A stretch of 64,000 nt of DNA from Halomonas sp. SpR1 (lineage in GTDB: Bacteria; Pseudomonadota; Gammaproteobacteria; Pseudomonadales; Halomonadaceae): the NCBI RefSeq assembly GCF_031010175.1, contig NZ_JAUAMB010000024.1, forward strand, positions 1 to 64,000, written 5' to 3'. The notes under the pieces were generated by a model. It was not told where the DNA came from, ran no database searches, and saw nothing but the letters and a program-made list of their open reading frames with translations. Numbering within the stretch: the stretch's first letter is position 1; every line of letters starts with the position of its first letter. Shown here piece after piece: positions 1 to 11,245 of the stretch. The translations under genes were made by a program, and so were the position numbers.

Positions 1-29
1 TCCACGCCAATCACCCTATACTTGTTCAT
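1..29 (-). CDS. 5' end of an unidentified gene, cut by the window edge
   Basis: On the minus strand an ATG at 29-27 opens a frame reading M-N-K-Y-R-V-I-G-V to the edge. A purine-rich ribosome binding site (GGGAGAAG) sits a few bases upstream. It lies downstream of nicX in the same direction, about 157 bases away, so it may belong to the same transcript. Nine residues are too few to assign a family. A maleate-isomerase-like or other catabolic protein is possible but unproven. Confidence 0.45.
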
Positions 30-128
30 GGTCTTCTCCCGTCTTGAATGAAGTGACACTTTCATTCTGGCGCATTTTGACGCCGACAATGGGGGGGAGG
101 AGACCATCTCATCATCCATGGGCGCTAT

Positions 129-148
129 TTTCGCCATCCATGGCGAAA
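129..148. repeat. Perfect 9-bp inverted repeat downstream of nicX
   Basis: TTTCGCCAT and ATGGCGAAA are separated by two bases, forming a perfect palindromic pair in the gap between nicX and the gene cut by the edge. No T-run follows on the minus strand, so a standard intrinsic terminator is unlikely. It could be an operator or an intercistronic mRNA hairpin. Confidence 0.4.
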
Positions 149-186
149 GACCCCCGCTACGGGCTGATTCCGACCTCAATGAATAA

Positions 187-1218
187 TTAACTTCTACCCA
201 TCTGTAACTCTTTAACCACGATATCACCATCAATCACAACCGGCTCATCATCGAGAAACAGTGAGCAGTTGCGCATCGGAATATCCAGGTGGCAGGCGGT
301 ATCGTTGGGGCCACCAAGTTCACTGTTGGGCCCTGTAGAGAACATCACGTTGCCATAGAAGCTGCGCGGTTCCATGCCCATACCACCGGGGAACTCACCC
401 GGCACCATACGGTGCCACTTGGCATTAGGGTTCATACCCCAGCCCACATGGCTCATCCCCAGGCCGCGCGGGTCGTTAAAGCTATCCATATAGGATTTCA
501 CCAACTCGGCATCCAGCCCGCCGCGTATATCGCTAATCCAGCCCTTCTCAATGGTGTACGTAATGGGCTCTCGGACGTACATATTCTGCGGTAGCAAGAT
601 GTCGCCTGGCGCCACCACAATGGTGCCATCAACGCCATCGTCATCGCCGCCGGTAAATACAAAGCCAGAGGGCCAGTGATCCCAGCGACCAGGCTCATCG
701 GTGCAGGCATACTCGGCGACGGTAGCGTACGTATTCAGTTGGTAGGTGACATCGGTGCCGTGGGGCGAGGTGATGCGCATCACCTTGGCTTTTTCCAGTA
801 GCGCGGCGGCCAGCTCGACCTTTTCGCGTAACTCCTTTGAAGGCAGCATTCTGGCCAGCAGCTCGGGCGGCTCAACCGCTGTCAGTATGCGTGTACCGGC
901 GGCTTGTATCGCCATTTGCTCCGGCGAGAACAGCAGGAAAATGCAGTCGATCAGCATGTCGCAATTCTTTAGCGCTTCCACTGCATCGGGCATGCTGGCA
1001 AGCCCCGTTGCTCCCACGGCCCAACCACCTGTGGGTAGCGGTGCGGGTAACCGCATATGGTACATATTGGCGCCTAAGCGCTGCCCCGCCGCCATAAAGG
1101 CATCGGCATAATCAAGGCGTTCGCTACCCTGGGTCAGCACAACGAGCTTTTCGCCTTCATGGACACCAGACATTTTTAGCTGGTGGAGACAAATTTCCGT
1201 AAAGCTTGCATGATCCAT
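187..1218 (-). CDS. nicX: 2,5-dihydroxypyridine 5,6-dioxygenase NicX
   Basis: NicX is a mononuclear Fe(II) extradiol-type ring-cleaving dioxygenase that opens 2,5-dihydroxypyridine to N-formylmaleamate. The 343-residue product has the family's usual length. His257, His310 and Asp312 (the latter two in the string ACHLDIP) line up with a constant offset of 8 with the iron ligands His265, His318 and Asp320 reported for Pseudomonas putida NicX, as I recall them. The start ATG is preceded by TTAGGAGACGTT. It lies last but one in a minus-strand series nicA, nicB, small protein, symporter, nicX, with 120 bases separating it from the symporter gene. The identification is strong because the whole pathway is next door. 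Confidence 0.93.
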   Translation of the reverse strand: MDHASFTEICLHQLKMSGVHEGEKLVVLTQGSERLDYADAFMAAGQRLGANMYHMRLPAPLPTGGWAVGATGLASMPDAVEALKNCDMLIDCIFLLFSPEQMAIQAAGTRILTAVEPPELLARMLPSKELREKVELAAALLEKAKVMRITSPHGTDVTYQLNTYATVAEYACTDEPGRWDHWPSGFVFTGGDDDGVDGTIVVAPGDILLPQNMYVREPITYTIEKGWISDIRGGLDAELVKSYMDSFNDPRGLGMSHVGWGMNPNAKWHRMVPGEFPGGMGMEPRSFYGNVMFSTGPNSELGGPNDTACHLDIPMRNCSLFLDDEPVVIDGDIVVKELQMGRS

Positions 1219-1229
1219 AACGTCTCCTA

Positions 1230-1269
1230 ACTTCCCGGGCGCAAGCTCTGCTATAGCGTACCGGGAAGT
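1230..1269. repeat. Inverted repeat between symporter gene and nicX
   Basis: ACTTCCCGG (1230-1238) and CCGGGAAGT (1261-1269) form a perfect 9-bp stem with a 22-base loop, in the 120-base gap upstream of nicX. No T-run follows. It could attenuate or protect the transcript between the symporter and nicX, or serve as an operator. The role is inferred only from position. Confidence 0.35.
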
Positions 1270-1338
1270 GTTTGCTGAGAGCGCTTAAGCTCGCCAATGG
1301 GCATACCCAGCGCTCTATGGTTTGGCCGGGATAAGCAG

Positions 1339-2859
1339 CTAGGCAGCCGCCTCTTTAGACACCTGATCGGTAGAAGAGCGGCGTTTTTTACCCAGTTCTT
1401 CAGCGATGGCGGTAAAGAATGCATCCGTGGTGGCTTGATGGGGTTTGGTCACGAGACTGACGCCAACAAACAGCACACTGGCGACCACAATGCCCCATAC
1501 GCCGGCAGGCAGGCCCAGCAGCGAGTTACCGGTGGCATACATCAACAGTACAAAGGCGCTAGTGCCCACCACACTCACCAATGCACCGGCAGCCGTGCCG
1601 CGTTTCCAATAGAAGGCGCCAATTAGTGCAGGCACCATGGCGACTAGGCCTGACGATGCAGCCACCGACAGCACCGCAATCAGGTCAAGCTGCAGCTCGG
1701 CAAAGGCTAACGCCATTAGCGCAATCACCGGCACCACAAACTTACCCACCAGCAGTTGACGCTTTTCACTAACGTTAGGTTTGACGTTGGCATACACATC
1801 TCGGGAGACCATGGAGGCCAGGGTCAGCATGATCGAGTCAATGGTGGACACAGCTGCGGCCATAATGCCGATCATCACGATGACGCCTAGCACGGGTGGG
1901 ACAAACTCTGAAGCCAGCAGTGTCGGTGTGGCCAAATCCGCCCGTTCCAGACTCGGGAAAGCAGCCAAGGCGGAGAAGCCCCATAGCACCGACACCATGG
2001 TGTAGATAAAACCAAATACCAGGAAGCCAATCAGCATATGACGCATCGAGCGCAGCGAAGAGGGCATAAACAGGCGCTGACTGACTTGGGGATTCGAGAG
2101 GCTAAAGAAGAACCAGGGAATCGTCAGCCCCAGGAAAGTGACAAAGCTGAATAGTCCTGAGCCAGGCACCGTTAGCGACTGGGGGTGCTCCGTTGCTAGC
2201 GTATCGAATAACGCGCCAAAACCACCCAGGCCCTGAATAACCAGAAAGGCCACCAGTGTTGAGGCGACAATCATCATGATCGCCTGTAGGGAGTCGGTCC
2301 ACATCACCGAACGAATCCCGGCGATATAAGAGAAAAAGATCGCGATCACCGTGGCCAATACCACCCCGGTGGTAAAGGTAATCGCCCCATCGGTAATGCC
2401 TTGCAGCAGGTAACCTACGCCAGCAAGCTGAACGGCCGAGTAGGGAATCAGGAAGATACAGCTGGCGATGGAGATGGCCATGGCCACATGCTTGCTGTTG
2501 TAGCGATGTCCTAACATCTCGCTTGGAGTCACAAAGCCGAACTTTTTGCCCACCGCCCAGAATTTGGGCCCAAAGATAGCCACCAGCGAAACACCGGCAA
2601 AGTAGATAATTTCAAAGCCCAGCGCGCCAACGCCACCGGCATAGGTAAGGCCTGCCAGACCCACCATCATAAAGGCGCTGTAAGTAGTGGCGCTGTAACT
2701 TAGCGCAGAGACAAAACCGTTCATTTGTCGGTTGCCCAGGAAGTATCCCGACATACTTTTGGAGGCGTCGTCTGAAGCGCCTTGGCGAGACATAATCGCG
2801 ATGCCGATCGCAATCAATAAGTAGATGGCAATGGACCACCAGATGAGTGATTCAGTCAT
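1339..2859 (-). CDS. Sodium:solute symporter (SSS family), probable nicotinate/pyridine uptake
   Basis: The 506-residue product is a polytopic membrane protein of the SSS family with about 13 hydrophobic segments. It shows the family's N-terminal GYFLGNRQMNG and SALSYSATTYSAFMMVG motifs and a typical GIMAAAVSTIDSIMLT segment around residue 330. I chose the ATG at 2859 over the upstream TTG because TTGAGGAGCACAGCA gives a good ribosome binding site. This start overlaps the end of the preceding small gene by 8 bases. Its position inside the nic operon suggests it imports nicotinate or a related pyridine acid. P. putida uses a different transporter family (NicT), so substrate is inference. Confidence 0.85.
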   Translation of the reverse strand: MTESLIWWSIAIYLLIAIGIAIMSRQGASDDASKSMSGYFLGNRQMNGFVSALSYSATTYSAFMMVGLAGLTYAGGVGALGFEIIYFAGVSLVAIFGPKFWAVGKKFGFVTPSEMLGHRYNSKHVAMAISIASCIFLIPYSAVQLAGVGYLLQGITDGAITFTTGVVLATVIAIFFSYIAGIRSVMWTDSLQAIMMIVASTLVAFLVIQGLGGFGALFDTLATEHPQSLTVPGSGLFSFVTFLGLTIPWFFFSLSNPQVSQRLFMPSSLRSMRHMLIGFLVFGFIYTMVSVLWGFSALAAFPSLERADLATPTLLASEFVPPVLGVIVMIGIMAAAVSTIDSIMLTLASMVSRDVYANVKPNVSEKRQLLVGKFVVPVIALMALAFAELQLDLIAVLSVAASSGLVAMVPALIGAFYWKRGTAAGALVSVVGTSAFVLLMYATGNSLLGLPAGVWGIVVASVLFVGVSLVTKPHQATTDAFFTAIAEELGKKRRSSTDQVSKEAAA

Positions 2860-3040
2860 TGCTGTGCTCCTCAAAATCTTTAGTGATAAACACGTTCAGA
2901 GCAATAACCGCTAACCCTGCACACGCCCAAAACAGGAAGCTGCCGTACCAGAGCGCGACACCGCTCAATAGGGTGTAAGGCACTAAATAGCTCAGCAAGA
3001 CGACGGCCCAAACTAGCCATATCCATTTACTACGTTTCAT
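2852..3040 (-). CDS. Small two-helix membrane protein paired with the symporter
   Basis: This 62-residue protein has two hydrophobic helices (about residues 5-25 and 28-50) and a short acidic tail. A GAGGTGG ribosome binding site precedes the ATG. It sits between nicB and the symporter gene and overlaps the latter by 8 bases, which suggests translational coupling. Small two-helix proteins often accompany SSS transporters (as YhdT does PanF). By analogy it may be an accessory subunit, but I do not recognise a named family with certainty. Confidence 0.7.
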   Translation of the reverse strand: MKRSKWIWLVWAVVLLSYLVPYTLLSGVALWYGSFLFWACAGLAVIALNVFITKDFEEHSND

Positions 3041-3061
3041 AGTCCACCTCGTTTTATTACG

Positions 3062-6055
3062 TCAGGGAGTAGAGTGAGTGTTGTTGTGGTGAGGCTGGCG
3101 TAAATCAGCAATGCGTTGTTCTACTTGTTGCCAAGGCGCTTTCTCTGGGGCAAAGCGCGCTCGAAGATAGGTCGCCAAATCAGCGACCTGGGTATTACTA
3201 AAACTGTCGGCAAAGCCAGGCATATTACCAACGCCGGGCACGTGCTCCGCGTGAACACCACCCAAAATTGACTGAATAACGTTATCGGGGTGATCACTAT
3301 GCAAATTGGTATTCAGCGCCAGGTTGATCCTCGCGCTTGAAAAGGTCGGCACACCAGACGCCACATGGCAGGCAGCACAGGAACCTTCAAATAGCCGCTC
3401 GCCTGCCTCCAGTTCGGGGGCGCTAAGCGCTGCGCTTGCCACGCGCTGTTCTGCCCCCGCCACATCGGCATCGCTATTGCCTGTGGGCGCCTGCATTTGG
3501 GCGGCCACGTAATGGGCAATGGCGCGCACGTCGTATTCAGGCAACTCGCCCAAGCCCGCTACCACCGGGGCCATCGGGCCGGAAGCAACGCCATGCAGTG
3601 CCGATTCGCCCTGGCGTAGATAGTCGTAAAGCGATGCTTCACTCCACGGTACAGGGGCACGCGACAAGGTATTCAGCGGTGGCGCTTCCCAGCCATCCAC
3701 AAAGGCACCGGCCAAATACGCCCCGCCACTTTTCTCGGCACCCATGGCATTGCGGGGGCTATGGCAAGCGCTGCAGTGGCCTAACCCTTCGGCAAGATAG
3801 GCGCCCCGGTTATACAGTTCGCTTTGCATAGGGTCTGGCTGGAAGGGCGCCGGGTTGTGGTAAAGGGTATTCCAACCCGCCATTAAGGCGCGCACGCTGA
3901 AAGGGAAAGAGAGTTCATTGGTGTTTTTTTCAGCCGCCACTGGCGGCTGGGCCATTAAGTAAGCATAAAGCGCCTGCAAGTCGGCATCACTGGTTTTGGC
4001 AAACGCCGTATAGGGGAAAGCGGGATACAGGTGGCTGCCATCACGGCTAATGCCGTGGCGCATGGCCCGCTCAAACGCCGCGTAGGACCACTGGCCAATC
4101 CCCGTTACTTCATCCGGGGTAATATTAGTGCTGAAAAGCGTACCAAAGGGGGTTTCGAAAGCACGTCCGCCCACATTGGTCACGCCACCTTCGGAGGTAT
4201 GGCACGCCGCACAATCACCCGCTGCAGCGACCAGCCGCCCGCGCTCGATAGTCTCGGCGGAATAGAGGTTGGCAGCGGGCCGGGAAACGGGCGCGATTGC
4301 TCCTTTCCACGGCCAGGCCATGGCCGCAGTGCCTGCAATGGTGGTGAACGCAGCGGCGGCCAACCAGCGTCGCTTCGTGGAGCGCGACTGTTTAACTGGC
4401 TTAGATGGCCGCCCTGAGCCCTCGATCGCCGATTCTTCAAGTGCTTGGCGTACGCGGTTGGCGGTAAACGGCGGTTGGCGAAAACGCAGGCCGGTGGCAT
4501 CAAACAGCGCATTGGCGATAACCGCAACCCCCGGCGACAGCTCTGCACCGGTTAATACGTCTTCCCCAACAGCGGCCACCGAAGCACTAGGCGAATAAAT
4601 GGTTGGCGAAGACGTGGTTGGCGCTAGCGCTGAAGATTCATGTTTAGTCAGCGCACGACTGCCGTCGCCCCACTCGTCGAAACGGGGCTCATGCCCCAAA
4701 AAGGGGCGCGCTTCGCCCAACACGCGAGCCTGTAACGTCTGCTGCAGACGCGCCGTATCAATATCAGGGCCGGCATCCTGTCCCACCACCAGGCGGGTAA
4801 GCTGAACATCGCCGGTAATACGATTGACCTCCACATCGGCAATCCAGGCCGAGCGCACCCCCGCTTCCACCCGCTGATCACGATCGGGTAGTTGTGAGTA
4901 GGCAAAGCCACGCCCGCGCATCAACTGCCGGGGTAATGAATCCGCTGGTTGATCAGATGGCCTTTGCCACTCGGCCCGTTTAGCCACGGACTCAATCAAC
5001 TCAATGCCCCGCGCATCCTCTAGATGGCGCAGCCGCAGCGCGATGGGGTCTTGTTCGCTCTCGCGGGCAACCTCATCTAAAAAGGATTCCCGCGCAAACG
5101 CCTGCTGTATACCGGTCAAGGTGGGGTTGGTGGTGAGCGAAGCTGGCTGGGAGCGTGCGGCAAGGTATTGATCGCGAAATACATAAGGCGAGAACGGCGG
5201 TGTGTCGTTATCTCCACTCGGGAACTCCGTCAGCTCGGCGATTGCGGCGGCGCCGCTTAGCCACAGCCCGACGGCGGCCACCTCACCGGTGAGATTGGCC
5301 TGCTGATAGCGATAACGGGCTATCTCACCGTCACTGGAGAGATCCGCATTTAGGGTAATCCGCTGCGCTTGCCCTAGCGCTTCAACGTCCTTGGCGTAGC
5401 GGGCATCAAGCCAAACGGCGACGGGGCTGCCCACTGCCCGCGACATCAACGCGGCATCTACGGCGGCATCATCGCCGCAGTGGCGGCCCAACCCCGACGC
5501 CTGCTGCGTTGAGTGGTTATTAACAGCACTGTAAAGCTCGATCTGGCTGACATCCAGCGCGGTTAACCGGCTTAAATCCTGCTTCAGCGCCACTGGGGTG
5601 GCAGTCGGCCCCCATACACTCAATTGCTGGTCGCTATAATCGGCGATTACCCAGCTGGGATGATTGCCCCAGCGCATTCGACTGGGCCAACCATACGCAT
5701 GGCTCGCCGATGCGTATGGCGGATGACTCTCTTCAACGGGCATTTTAGCGGGCGATTTATCAGCGGCTTGACGAACAGTTCGCCACTCCACTTTCAACTG
5801 TTTAGCCGCATCGGTTGCCAAAGCCAAACTATCGGCCACCACCCCCACAAAGTCCCCTTCCACCACCACGTCGATAGGGCCGGAGAGTGAGGCGAGGCTA
5901 TTTTTGTCGACGCCAACCAAGCGGTCACTTGCAAAGCGCCCGTCGCTCCAACGGTAGAAAGGGGGTCGCACCACCACACCGTAGCGTGCCTTCGAGAGCA
6001 GTGCGGAGGTACCGGCCGGTGCCTGCTGGCCATTGAGCATCGACCCATCACTCAT
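3062..6055 (-). CDS. nicB: NicB-type nicotinate dehydrogenase subunit: truncated molybdopterin domain fused to three c-type haem domains
   Basis: The 997-residue product joins a xanthine-dehydrogenase-like molybdopterin region (about 1-545), a hydrophobic helix (about 563-582) and a cytochrome c region with three haem motifs: CAACH at 615, CSACH at 761 and CAACH at 893. Such haem domains let NicAB pass electrons to the respiratory chain. Compared with the second NicB-like protein at 11246, it begins only at the hammerhead segment (RYGVVVRPP) and lacks roughly the first 250 residues, including the N-terminal molybdopterin-contacting block. A VGE triplet near residue 497 remains, where the family's catalytic Glu is expected. 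The ATG at 6055 overlaps nicA by 8 bases behind GGAGGCACCTT; the upstream start at 6082 is less likely. It may act as the electron-transfer subunit. Confidence 0.82.
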   Translation of the reverse strand: MSDGSMLNGQQAPAGTSALLSKARYGVVVRPPFYRWSDGRFASDRLVGVDKNSLASLSGPIDVVVEGDFVGVVADSLALATDAAKQLKVEWRTVRQAADKSPAKMPVEESHPPYASASHAYGWPSRMRWGNHPSWVIADYSDQQLSVWGPTATPVALKQDLSRLTALDVSQIELYSAVNNHSTQQASGLGRHCGDDAAVDAALMSRAVGSPVAVWLDARYAKDVEALGQAQRITLNADLSSDGEIARYRYQQANLTGEVAAVGLWLSGAAAIAELTEFPSGDNDTPPFSPYVFRDQYLAARSQPASLTTNPTLTGIQQAFARESFLDEVARESEQDPIALRLRHLEDARGIELIESVAKRAEWQRPSDQPADSLPRQLMRGRGFAYSQLPDRDQRVEAGVRSAWIADVEVNRITGDVQLTRLVVGQDAGPDIDTARLQQTLQARVLGEARPFLGHEPRFDEWGDGSRALTKHESSALAPTTSSPTIYSPSASVAAVGEDVLTGAELSPGVAVIANALFDATGLRFRQPPFTANRVRQALEESAIEGSGRPSKPVKQSRSTKRRWLAAAAFTTIAGTAAMAWPWKGAIAPVSRPAANLYSAETIERGRLVAAAGDCAACHTSEGGVTNVGGRAFETPFGTLFSTNITPDEVTGIGQWSYAAFERAMRHGISRDGSHLYPAFPYTAFAKTSDADLQALYAYLMAQPPVAAEKNTNELSFPFSVRALMAGWNTLYHNPAPFQPDPMQSELYNRGAYLAEGLGHCSACHSPRNAMGAEKSGGAYLAGAFVDGWEAPPLNTLSRAPVPWSEASLYDYLRQGESALHGVASGPMAPVVAGLGELPEYDVRAIAHYVAAQMQAPTGNSDADVAGAEQRVASAALSAPELEAGERLFEGSCAACHVASGVPTFSSARINLALNTNLHSDHPDNVIQSILGGVHAEHVPGVGNMPGFADSFSNTQVADLATYLRARFAPEKAPWQQVEQRIADLRQPHHNNTHSTP

Positions 6056-6536
6056 AAGGTGCCTCCTCCAGCGCGACCGCATTAATCACTACGGCACGTT
6101 CAGCTGCCTGGAGAATTTCAACGTGGGTACCGCAACGGCAAAGGTTATGCTCTAACGCCGCGCGAATCTGCTCTGCAGTGGGCTGGGCATTATGATTTAA
6201 CAGCCCGCGAACAGTGATGATCATGCCGTTCAAACAGTAGCCACACTGCGCCGCCTGGGCGTCGATAAAGGCCTGCTGCACAGGATCAAGCTGGCCATTC
6301 TGGGCAAGTCCATCAAGGGTCGTCACGTTATGCCCAACGGCGGCGGATACAGGCAGCACGCAGGAACGTGCCGCCATACCGTCGATCAGTACGCTACATG
6401 CACCACACTCGCCTAAGCCACAGCCATATTTCGGGCCATTGAGCGACAGGTCATTACGCAGCACATTGAGCAGCGGTGTCTGCGGCGGCACTGCTAGCTC
6501 ACGTTCTTGCCCATTGATAGTTAGCTTTAGCGTCAT
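6048..6536 (-). CDS. nicA: Nicotinate dehydrogenase [2Fe-2S] subunit NicA
   Basis: This 162-residue protein is the iron-sulfur subunit of a molybdenum hydroxylase. Cys39, Cys44, Cys47 and Cys59 (CGLGECGACSV) make the plant-ferredoxin-type cluster. Cys98, Cys101, Cys133 and Cys135 (CGYC, CRCG) make the second cluster in the helical domain. It moves electrons from the molybdenum centre to the haem subunit during hydroxylation of nicotinate at C6. It is the first gene of the minus-strand operon, overlaps nicB by 8 bases and is divergent from nicC. The length is normal for the family. Confidence 0.93.
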   Translation of the reverse strand: MTLKLTINGQERELAVPPQTPLLNVLRNDLSLNGPKYGCGLGECGACSVLIDGMAARSCVLPVSAAVGHNVTTLDGLAQNGQLDPVQQAFIDAQAAQCGYCLNGMIITVRGLLNHNAQPTAEQIRAALEHNLCRCGTHVEILQAAERAVVINAVALEEAPYE

Positions 6537-9022
<2,486 letters not shown>

Positions 9023-9031
9023 CAAAGGCCA

Positions 9032-9820
9032 ATGATCATGACCCACAACGCTATCACCCACAGTTCCATGACCAGGACATACCGTATCGGCCAGATCGTC
9101 CCCAGCTCCAATATCACCATGGAGACCGAAATCCCGGCGATGCTGGCTGCGCGGCAGTTGATACGACCAGAGCGTTTTACCTTCCACTCCAGCCGTATGC
9201 GTATGAAAACCGTCAGCAAGGACGAGCTGGCTGCCATGGACGCAGAGTCTGACCGCTGCGCTCTGGAGCTGTCTGATGCGGCGGTGGATGTCATGGGCTA
9301 CGCCTGCCTGGTGGCCATTATGGCCATGGGCCCTGGCTACCACCGCGAATCCCAGCAGCGGCTGCGCAGCCGCACTAAAGAGAACGGCTGCGATACACCC
9401 GTGGTCACTAGCGCAGGCGCCCTTGTGGATGCCCTGGGTGTGATGAAAGCCAAGCGCGTAGTGGTAGTGGCACCCTATATGAAGCCGCTCACCGAGATGG
9501 TGGTCGACTATATCCGTCAGGAAGGTATTGAAGTGCTCGACTACCGGGCGCTTGAGATCCCCAACAATCTGGATGTTGCTCGCCACGACCCGGCTAATCT
9601 GCCGGAGATTGTCGCCAGTCTGGATTTAAGCAATGTGGATGCGATTGTGCTGTCAGCCTGTGTGCAAATGCCGTCGCTGCCTGCCGTTTCCAAGGTAGAG
9701 GCCCTAACCGGAAAGCCGGTAGTCACTGCCGCGATTGCGACGACTTACGCCATGCTCAAGGCGCTTGATTTAGAGCCTATTGTGCCGGGTGCGGGCGCTC
9801 TCTTATCAGGGGCTTACTAG
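9032..9820 (+). CDS. nicE: Maleate cis-trans isomerase NicE
   Basis: NicE belongs to the Asp/Glu racemase superfamily and converts maleate to fumarate, the last step of the pathway. The 262-residue product has the family's IVPSSNITMETE signature near its N terminus. Its two catalytic-type cysteines are Cys92 (MGYACLV) and Cys210 (LSACVQMP). Three starts are possible: ATG at 9032, ATG at 9038 and an internal ATG 12 codons in. AAAGG spacing slightly favours 9038. It lies 9 bases after nicD and 11 before nicF. Confidence 0.92.
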   Translation: MIMTHNAITHSSMTRTYRIGQIVPSSNITMETEIPAMLAARQLIRPERFTFHSSRMRMKTVSKDELAAMDAESDRCALELSDAAVDVMGYACLVAIMAMGPGYHRESQQRLRSRTKENGCDTPVVTSAGALVDALGVMKAKRVVVVAPYMKPLTEMVVDYIRQEGIEVLDYRALEIPNNLDVARHDPANLPEIVASLDLSNVDAIVLSACVQMPSLPAVSKVEALTGKPVVTAAIATTYAMLKALDLEPIVPGAGALLSGAY

Positions 9821-9831
9821 GAGATAGCGCT

Positions 9832-10512
9832 ATGACAAACCCCAGTCAGGCAACCAGCGGCAGCGATGTTAGTGGCAGCTCTTTAGATGACAACTTAGAT
9901 AACAACTACAAAGGCGTTTGGGATGGCCGCATTGGTTTTGGCAAAAAACCGGTGCTCTTAGTGGTCGATTTTATGCAGGGCTACACCACCCCGGGCTCAC
10001 CACTATTTGCCCAGGGCGTGGTAGACGCCGTGGCCAATATGCCGCCGCTATTAAATACCGCGCGGCGGACGGGCACGCCCGTTATCCATACCAATATTCT
10101 GTATCACGCCCCGGATCAGATCGATGGCGGCATTTGGGTTAAAAAGGCACCGGTGATGCGGGCCATGGTGGCGGGTAATCCCTACGCAGAGTTCTGCCCC
10201 GAGGTGATTCCTCGTGAAGACGAACTGGTAATGACCAAGCAGTATGCCAGCGCCTTCTTTGGCACCTCGCTGGCTTCCACACTGGTCGCAATGGGTGTCG
10301 ACACGCTGATCATTACCGGCTGCTCCACCAGCGGCTGCATTCGCGCCACCGCGGTGGATGGCCTGCAGCACGGTTTTCGGGTCATGGTGGTACGCGACTG
10401 TGTCGGCGACCGCCACCCAGCGCCCCATGAAGCCAACTTGTTTGATATCGACAGTAAGTATGGCGATGTGATTGGGCTGGATGAGACGTTGGGCTACTTA
10501 ATGAAGCGTTAG
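9832..10512 (+). CDS. nicF: Maleamate amidohydrolase NicF
   Basis: NicF is an isochorismatase-family cysteine hydrolase that deaminates maleamate to maleate and ammonia. In the 226-residue product the triad is visible as Asp46 (VVDFMQG), Lys136 (TKQYAS) and Cys169 (GCSTSGC). The first 27 residues are polar and low in complexity and probably disordered. TAGGAGATAGCGCT provides a clear ribosome binding site. It ends the nicCDEF operon and converges on nicR. Confidence 0.92.
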   Translation: MTNPSQATSGSDVSGSSLDDNLDNNYKGVWDGRIGFGKKPVLLVVDFMQGYTTPGSPLFAQGVVDAVANMPPLLNTARRTGTPVIHTNILYHAPDQIDGGIWVKKAPVMRAMVAGNPYAEFCPEVIPREDELVMTKQYASAFFGTSLASTLVAMGVDTLIITGCSTSGCIRATAVDGLQHGFRVMVVRDCVGDRHPAPHEANLFDIDSKYGDVIGLDETLGYLMKR

Positions 10513-10554
10513 CAGTACTCGAAGAGCGCGGGTGAGAGGCGCACCTTTGCCGTG

Positions 10555-11037
10555 TTACCCATCCGCGTTCATTTTCTCCAGCAGATGCATCAAAGCGATT
10601 CGCTCTGCGGGGTTTAGATTTTTCATGGTCTGATCGCTGATCTGCTTGGCACTGGGCACCATGTTCTCGACTAACTCGGCACCGGGCTCGGTGATCACGA
10701 CCATGACCTTACGTTGGTCGTTAGGGTCTGTGGTGAGCGAGATCCATTCACGTGCTTTAAGGCGTTTGATGACGCCGCGGATCGTGGCTGGGTCAATCGC
10801 CGTGGCGTTGACGATATCGGTCAACGAGCTGGGACCACGCTCCATCACCGTGCACAGCGTGACAAACTGAATGGCCGTGAGTTGTTTATCGCTGCTGTAG
10901 CGCTGAAAGATAGCGGTATGCCGCTGGTAGGCTTTACGTAGCAGATGCCCTACCTGTTCGGAAAAATCATAGCCCTGCTCACTGGGCGTAGGATGCTCGC
11001 CGGAAGACGAGTGGTGAAGCGCACGATCCGTTGTCAT
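10555..11037 (-). CDS. nicR: MarR-family regulator NicR
   Basis: The 160-residue protein has a winged helix-turn-helix of the MarR family (LTAIQFVTLCTVMERGPSSL, then recognition helix DPATIRGVIKRL, then the wing with DPNDQRK). In P. putida NicR represses the nic genes and is released by 6-hydroxynicotinate; the same role is inferred here. It is divergent from nicB2 and convergent with nicF. The shared region upstream contains a palindrome suited to autoregulation. A polar 25-residue N-terminal tail precedes the domain. Confidence 0.88.
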   Translation of the reverse strand: MTTDRALHHSSSGEHPTPSEQGYDFSEQVGHLLRKAYQRHTAIFQRYSSDKQLTAIQFVTLCTVMERGPSSLTDIVNATAIDPATIRGVIKRLKAREWISLTTDPNDQRKVMVVITEPGAELVENMVPSAKQISDQTMKNLNPAERIALMHLLEKMNADG

Positions 11038-11137
11038 TCCCTCTCCTTTGAGTAATGGCGGCGTTGTAAAACGATTATGGCACTGGTCAGCATGGCGTTA
11101 CATCAACGCACAAAATACTGCTTGCGCTGACACAATT

Positions 11138-11168
11138 CACCATGCTTTTATGGTGTACACGCTATAAT
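11138..11168. promoter_or_regulatory. Candidate NicR operator and -10 box between nicR and nicB2
   Basis: CACCAT (11138-11143) and ATGGTG (11150-11155) are inverted around 6 bases, and GTGTACAC (11153-11160) is itself a palindrome. A TATAAT box follows directly at 11163-11168 on the plus strand, so a bound repressor would cover the promoter of nicB2. The half-site ATGGTGTA(C/T)ACG recurs upstream of nicC. Confidence 0.45.
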
Positions 11169-11245
11169 TTTACCTTAGTTACCGCCATATCATCACCCCA
11201 AATATCAACCCAAACATTCATTTAAGCATAGCGCGGGAGGCAGAC

